Origin: an uncultured Clostridia bacterium
GTDB lineage: Bacteria; Bacillota; Clostridia; Lachnospirales; Lachnospiraceae
Length of the DNA stretch: 64,000 nt
Reading direction: 5' to 3'
Assembly (NCBI GenBank): GCA_947174885.1
Contig: CAMWKO010000004.1
Coordinates: forward strand, 56,872 to 120,871
Shown here: piece after piece, positions 62,201-64,000 of the stretch
How positions within the stretch are numbered: the stretch's first letter is position 1
Layout: each line of letters begins with the position of its first letter
The notes under the pieces: model-generated
What the model was told of the DNA's origin: nothing
What the model saw: only the letters and a program-made list of their open reading frames with translations
Database searches by the model: none
Program-made: the position numbers and the translations under genes

Positions 62201-64000
62201 TATGGGAAGCTCAACTCAGAATAAGGGTAAGACAGTTCATGTAATAGAAGATGAGAAAGATCCAAGTAAAAATAAAAAGGTTGCTATTACGGTAGTATCT
62301 CCGGGTAATCCTGTAGATGGTGAAAAGTTACTGGATGTCCCTATGGTAGCATATATGAGTACCGGAGGAACAGTTTCATGGCTTAAGGAGATGTACAATG
62401 TAGAGCTGGGAATATTAAATGCAGCAGACAGTAAGTATTGTATAAAGGATTCCTATGCCACCTTAAATCTCCCGGAGGAGGGACTGTCCTTAGCGGATAC
62501 CGTAAACGGACAAGAACTGACACAGTCAATGGGAGATATATACGGACAGGAGAATAAGAGCGTATCATGGGTAGTAAGAGGAGATAAAAGCGGATCATAT
62601 AAGCTGACAGCCGACTTTGAGGGAACATTAATGCCTTTTGATACATTAGTAAAGGCAGACTTTGAAACAGAGGAGGACTTTGTAGTAAAAACAGGCTCCG
62701 GAATAACAATAATAGCAAATCCGGAAAAAGCAGCATATTTAGATGATATGTATTATGTTCATTATTCAATAATAAACGGTTCGGGAAGAACACTATACAA
62801 TTTCGTACCATATCTGTCTATGTACAAAAGGGATGAAAATGAAGACTACAGGGAGATAGTAGTAAATAACCCAAACCTGTCCTCACAGGCAGTGCTGTTA
62901 GAGGGGGGACAAAGAATATCCATACCGGTATTCTATGCAGGCGAAAAATATACAACCATAGCAAAATCGGGATTTGCGGCAGCAGGAGATCCGGAAAAGG
63001 AATACTATCTGCTGGTAGGCTGGTCAACAAATATATATAAGGGAGAGGATTTAGGTGTATCGTTAATAGTAAAACCAACAGCCTCACATACCTCAAGAGT
63101 CATAACAAAATACGAAGAAATGAGCTTTGCCTACGGAGACCCTGTAGATATAACAAGCGGAGCATTTACTGATGAATACAGTGTATTATCGGTAAACGGT
63201 GCAACTAAACTGAGCATAGACCTAACCTACGACTCAAGAATAACCTCGACAAAAGGAAGCTACGGCTATGGCTGGCATGATGACTATGAAATAAGCCTCA
63301 AAGAAGAAAACGGAATAATAAGCTACTATGCCAACCCATCAAGCGTAGTCACGTTCGTAAATGAAAAAGCCTTAAACGGAGAAACAAACGGAACATATAT
63401 AGGAGACAGGTTTGTCGTAGACGATACAAAGGACTATTCATACGGAGACTATATTGCCATAAATACATATATGGCAGACTACAGGCTGACAAAATATGAA
63501 GATGATACATACACATTAAAAGCTCCAAATCTGTATGAGTATCATTTTAACAGCAACGGACAGCTTATAACCGTAAAGGATAACATAGGAAAGAGCATAA
63601 GAATAACCTATAACAGCAACGAAAAGATACTGACAGAAGACATATCAGGCAAAAGAATAAAGCTAAGCTACAATGAAGAAGGCTTAATCACAGGTGTAAC
63701 CGACGACAACGGTCGAAGGGCTACGCTTGCTTATGATGCAGAAGGAAACCTGACATCAATCACAAACGTGTTAGGAGAAACCATACATTACAGCTACGAT
63801 GAAAACCACAGAATAGTAGAAGAAAAGCTAAACAACAACAAACCTGCATTAAAAAACGAATACGACTACAAGGGAAGAGTAACAACTCAGACAGATGCAG
63901 GCGGAAACACCATAACCTTTGAGTATCAGGAAAACCCATTACCCAAAGAAGCCTTAGAAGCCTATGAAGAAAATGGAGAAAAAACCTACGAGGAATACAT
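53223..64000 (+). CDS. Giant secreted surface protein with solenoid-like repeats, Fn3/PKD domains and YD/RHS repeats (partial)
   Basis: Open from ATG 53223 (GAGGT upstream) to the window end, at least 3592 residues. A signal peptide lies at ~1-35. Residues ~85-1775 are beta-rich modules in which LNGYxLxVNGDLIQxxGxVxINGGxL recurs near 110, 283, 661, 1039 and 1436; the spacing is 378, 378 and 397 residues over the last four. Companion segments recur, such as GTHRFLFSGxxxQIIDI. Fn3-like and Ig-like domains occupy ~1789-2765 (DTTAPSPVSGI, DIEAPSAPYNL and others). A PKD domain (~2766-2850), a carboxypeptidase-regulatory-like domain (~2858-2937), an RHS entry motif GDPVDITSGAF (~3305) and YD repeats (~3445 on: LAYDAEGNLTSITN) follow. 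The C-terminus, which in RHS proteins carries a toxin or variable domain, is outside the window. Confidence 0.9.
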   Translation, partial: MRKVESKLKKFVALILIFTMLPVNDFMALYIDAKADEISETTMNVSDTQKNTDNNEDTEVGNTQNELLIQDEDVNTDNKEYENLTIKSNYTLNENLIVANLTMTAGTLNLNGYKLTVNGDYTQSGGTLNFNNGVLLCNGSFKVSGKACVVMEKANDFLYIENDITIDNAYSSGNKYTNGIIEVKGNFTANTYQNFVAGGYHKVIFSGVTAQSISIYDKNSFNIIELKNYSDYGVTTDSIISYADLIRNDCIYKIKGITGGYGFELTQDTVIDNDYYLIDGEINLNGYTLTVNGDLIQATGSVNINGGRLIVGGDYRLQSKTDTDGEYGDSYASLIMNNEADSVCVYGDFYCDTRLDTTGSLTAGTLEVRGDFRVTDTYSNKGFVATGSHLVLLSGDEEQTLEFKKTGSSYSRICNLEIRNTGEDGINITGKPYVSSKLKDNGCKITGYVLIGTSTVFEGGYFGGDVYINETATLDDEIVIGGNLYTSAGATIKNKVTVMGSCTISSSGSTVFSNGQLIIYGNLNATSNYGITMSNAADYLLVYGDVNYSPKYSSAFSAGTFEIKGNLVSTSGINATGTHRFLFSGDSRQIIDIASNETMAVLELNNSCADGVVAKRVFNKTTFIRNDCVFGYEGITGEMGFTLGEDMVYEGDLYLVDDILDLNGYTLTVTGDLIQSSGTVYINGGTLKVQGDYRIQSIVKDEEEYIEGRSKGILNMTDPLDYVLIYGDFIDETDTNHTGLLTDGVLEVKGNFTINDVNKAGIFVATDNHKLILSGDNKQVVNIYGSGAGATRLSDYETANTSDEGVYHTNSFYVTGNVNDRNNKINGCISIGGTTTFADNYFSGGVYITGSTEIKNEFTIAGNVYNTGNLQVTGKLNVLGSFSNYSSAYTRINGGTLIIHGDLSVSSGQLVMQNENSYCKVCGNVNYSSTYCSLSAGTIEILGNLTSTGQIYATGTHRFLFSGTDKQIIDITSNSYFAILELNNHSKEGVISKNILSKTTFIANGSKFSYEGIEGEIGFTLEEDMEYEGDFVLVDGTLDLNGHTLVINGNLIQAAGEIDINGGSLLVKGDYRIESRTGEENAYTYGKSTGVLRMTGPSDYVCVNGSFITNSSINHTDCLTDGILEVKADFLVKDDYSKYNFISTDNHKVVFSGNIKQTVTFEYSHYNYSRFANIELKEGTVIELVGRPYVSKSVCDNAKSITGYLNIGTNTGFANNKYSGSVYIAYGITFNNDLTIGGDLCAATVVNVKSNVAVKGRMYCNYYRDINIYGCLTIYGDFDLNGSNLTMYEGKLIVKGNAGLDGLGKIVMEHEADYIHVYGDVDTYMSPGSKLSAGTIEISGNLTSRGGIKGVGTHRFLFSGNSEQIISITSDENFAIMELQNYSEDGVYSKSTINKDKLIANGCNLFYGDKTGKVGFTLSGDMEYEGEFILVDETLDLNGYSLNIDGDLVIAGGSVCLNGGTLTVNGDLRIQNKVLSGSDYIYEASSGILYMNNDTDRVIVTHSFIMEPKSAVGGTFNAGTLELYGNFTQKGQYGYLGGENNTIIFKGNSRQTVDATASMTVGSFENSNEEALVLNQGFIVYGTVTDNGLNISGNGKICINSTDQLKEEAFSGNLTISGKNTLSHDLYVDGDLIINSELHTGNYKINAANITVNAPLYIEAGYVLTGNDLSIGAQGMLIMDKQEGYVLVGGNFTTDSNKSHDGYLTDGTLEIKGNMSVMGTGSFVAGGNHIVHLSNKKTMSGRVFIQAVEFLNNGTNKINTLILNKEIKDYQFSSSPYDMADNVILDIEDTTAPSPVSGITVEKVSANSITIRYQGAEDETGVAGYEIYRNGSRLAITSADTYVDSGVNPDTTYTYEVYPFDEYKNVCEISPEITVRTEKDIEAPSAPYNLHITNKTGSTVTLKANASYDNVGVAYYNIYRNNELIAGNITDTVYKDSGLAVNTVYDYYMVAVDTSGNESAKSNIVTATVTMPQITEISPKDYSTIGSTKVTLTVKFKNECNSVNNKVKIEYLNEKNEWCPITPNLLEQKVYNSTTLYVSYIWNVDTLSVNGENTIRYTLYDEEGNTATEYYTYFVDRQAPEKIKDLSALSDNGVIKLNFDPSVSSDCTAYNLYRKEEGVGGYTFIAQNTGIYNTTFEDRAVETGKTYYYVITSLDKFGNESEYSDSVKTVADIDNIIPDIDNILPGGGRINKTAVITVTASDNKSVDRVILEYRKEDEESWTSLGEMAKDKESFSCRWDTTALADGVYIVRAIAIDSNNNYSDGTFTRRYTVDNTGISKINITKYTVNSTGVSIYWEDVTENDFAYFQVEQLVNGQYVKLGTQRNVLGYNVTGLLPDTDYSFRVVGYDNLGNRGTESDVLQVTTGSDSIKPVITSINPISSYYKNTINLSVSARDNVAVSYAVFSYSLDKENYKVIDTVYADKQAGTATISKKFDITDLPEGSIYVKFEVYDIYGNKNALLENGEEIVVEYVIDRTAPTKIENLITTGNEGYIGLNWDAGKEEDIKSYRIYRADADTGVFKVLVANCTTKNYYDTQIDYGKSYIYRISAVDIAGNEGEPSQEVYITVADDLEAPVITGMLPYNEDTVGKNPTVKALVMDNAIIDKIILEYKPKDLEEEVWTEIKSISVNSGSYLASAKWNTEGLEDGEYLIRSYAADKSGNVSDIYQVSCTLKQKGLAAPVISAETGDYRILLDISETTEEEFSHYVIYRKKAGDTSFTKLVSTYDNTYEDKNVEINQVYCYCVGIVDIYGNENISEQVYSYANDTDITPPEAVLPENLLGMVGMEMAFDALASTDNVRITEYKWNMGNGDIVYGAKPIYTYDTKGVYTVSLTVKDEAGNEATTTTTVQILERTGKGISTVKIVDENGSPIPYALVYVEISEEEHLSLKADSRGIVTIAANIGTYRVAAYSNGYLPDEINVHINQYETKEYTLSLVEDELIVGELTVKRMNLQEMVEAGVDFSSPDNYNTYSFSIDLGFIGLPIPERVVLTYGMGSSTQNKGKTVHVIEDEKDPSKNKKVAITVVSPGNPVDGEKLLDVPMVAYMSTGGTVSWLKEMYNVELGILNAADSKYCIKDSYATLNLPEEGLSLADTVNGQELTQSMGDIYGQENKSVSWVVRGDKSGSYKLTADFEGTLMPFDTLVKADFETEEDFVVKTGSGITIIANPEKAAYLDDMYYVHYSIINGSGRTLYNFVPYLSMYKRDENEDYREIVVNNPNLSSQAVLLEGGQRISIPVFYAGEKYTTIAKSGFAAAGDPEKEYYLLVGWSTNIYKGEDLGVSLIVKPTASHTSRVITKYEEMSFAYGDPVDITSGAFTDEYSVLSVNGATKLSIDLTYDSRITSTKGSYGYGWHDDYEISLKEENGIISYYANPSSVVTFVNEKALNGETNGTYIGDRFVVDDTKDYSYGDYIAINTYMADYRLTKYEDDTYTLKAPNLYEYHFNSNGQLITVKDNIGKSIRITYNSNEKILTEDISGKRIKLSYNEEGLITGVTDDNGRRATLAYDAEGNLTSITNVLGETIHYSYDENHRIVEEKLNNNKPALKNEYDYKGRVTTQTDAGGNTITFEYQENPLPKEALEAYEENGEKTYEEY

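Overview
The window looks like chromosomal DNA of a low-GC Clostridia, most likely a Lachnospiraceae member of the Lachnospira / Eubacterium / Roseburia type. The evidence is AT-rich codon use, GGAGG ribosome sites with frequent TTG and GTG starts, a DUF3877-type protein, a type I pullulanase lipoprotein, a dlt-like operon and very large secreted YD-repeat proteins. This is inferred from gene content; no rRNA or tRNA lies in the window to confirm it. Two genes run off the ends: an ABC transporter at base 1 (minus strand) and a giant YD/RHS-type surface protein at base 64000 (plus strand).

Layout. 1-5.7 kb: partial ABC exporter, extracellular pullulanase, a zinc-ribbon protein and a Dph6-type ATP pyrophosphatase. 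5.8-20.1 kb: a 12-gene exopolysaccharide operon behind a good sigma-A promoter. It has a pyruvyltransferase, four GT2 enzymes, a fused Wzz/BY-kinase, a Wzy-like polymerase, two GT32/Caps_synth transferases, VanZ, a CotH-domain protein and a Wzx flippase, and ends at a bidirectional terminator shared with RNase HI. 21.1-28.0 kb: a membrane-anchored transglutaminase, an Asp/Glu racemase-family protein and a dltA-dltC-dltB-dltD-like operon. 28.1-32.9 kb: a secreted L,D-transpeptidase, then a copper module (CsoR with its operator inside its own promoter, and CopA with CopZ fused in frame behind an internal ribosome site). 32.9-37.1 kb: a PflX-like radical SAM protein, GreA, and two membrane proteins, one carrying a ribosomal L7/L12 C-terminal domain. 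37.4-51.1 kb: housekeeping metabolism (pdxS-pdxT, metY, DUF3877, tcdA, a DinG/XPD-type helicase, fruK, ptsI, purL). 51.6-64 kb: a YlmH-type S4 protein, a small secreted YD-repeat protein and the start of a giant secreted protein (at least 3592 residues).

Two families of dispersed intergenic elements run through the window. One is a REP/BIME-like hairpin, stem ACACCGAGTTG / CAACTCGGTGT, usually in pairs. A second conserved hairpin built on ATAAAATC / GATTTTAT sits between or beside the copies. Copies touch or supply the stop codons of three genes, and a diverged array at 51.4 kb keeps the pairing while changing the bases. The other is a MITE-like element with 28-bp perfect terminal inverted repeats (full copy 22346-22524) and several partial copies. 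These families, the CopA-CopZ arrangement, the L7/L12-domain membrane protein, a possible structured RNA before the DUF3877 gene and the giant YD protein are the observations most worth following.
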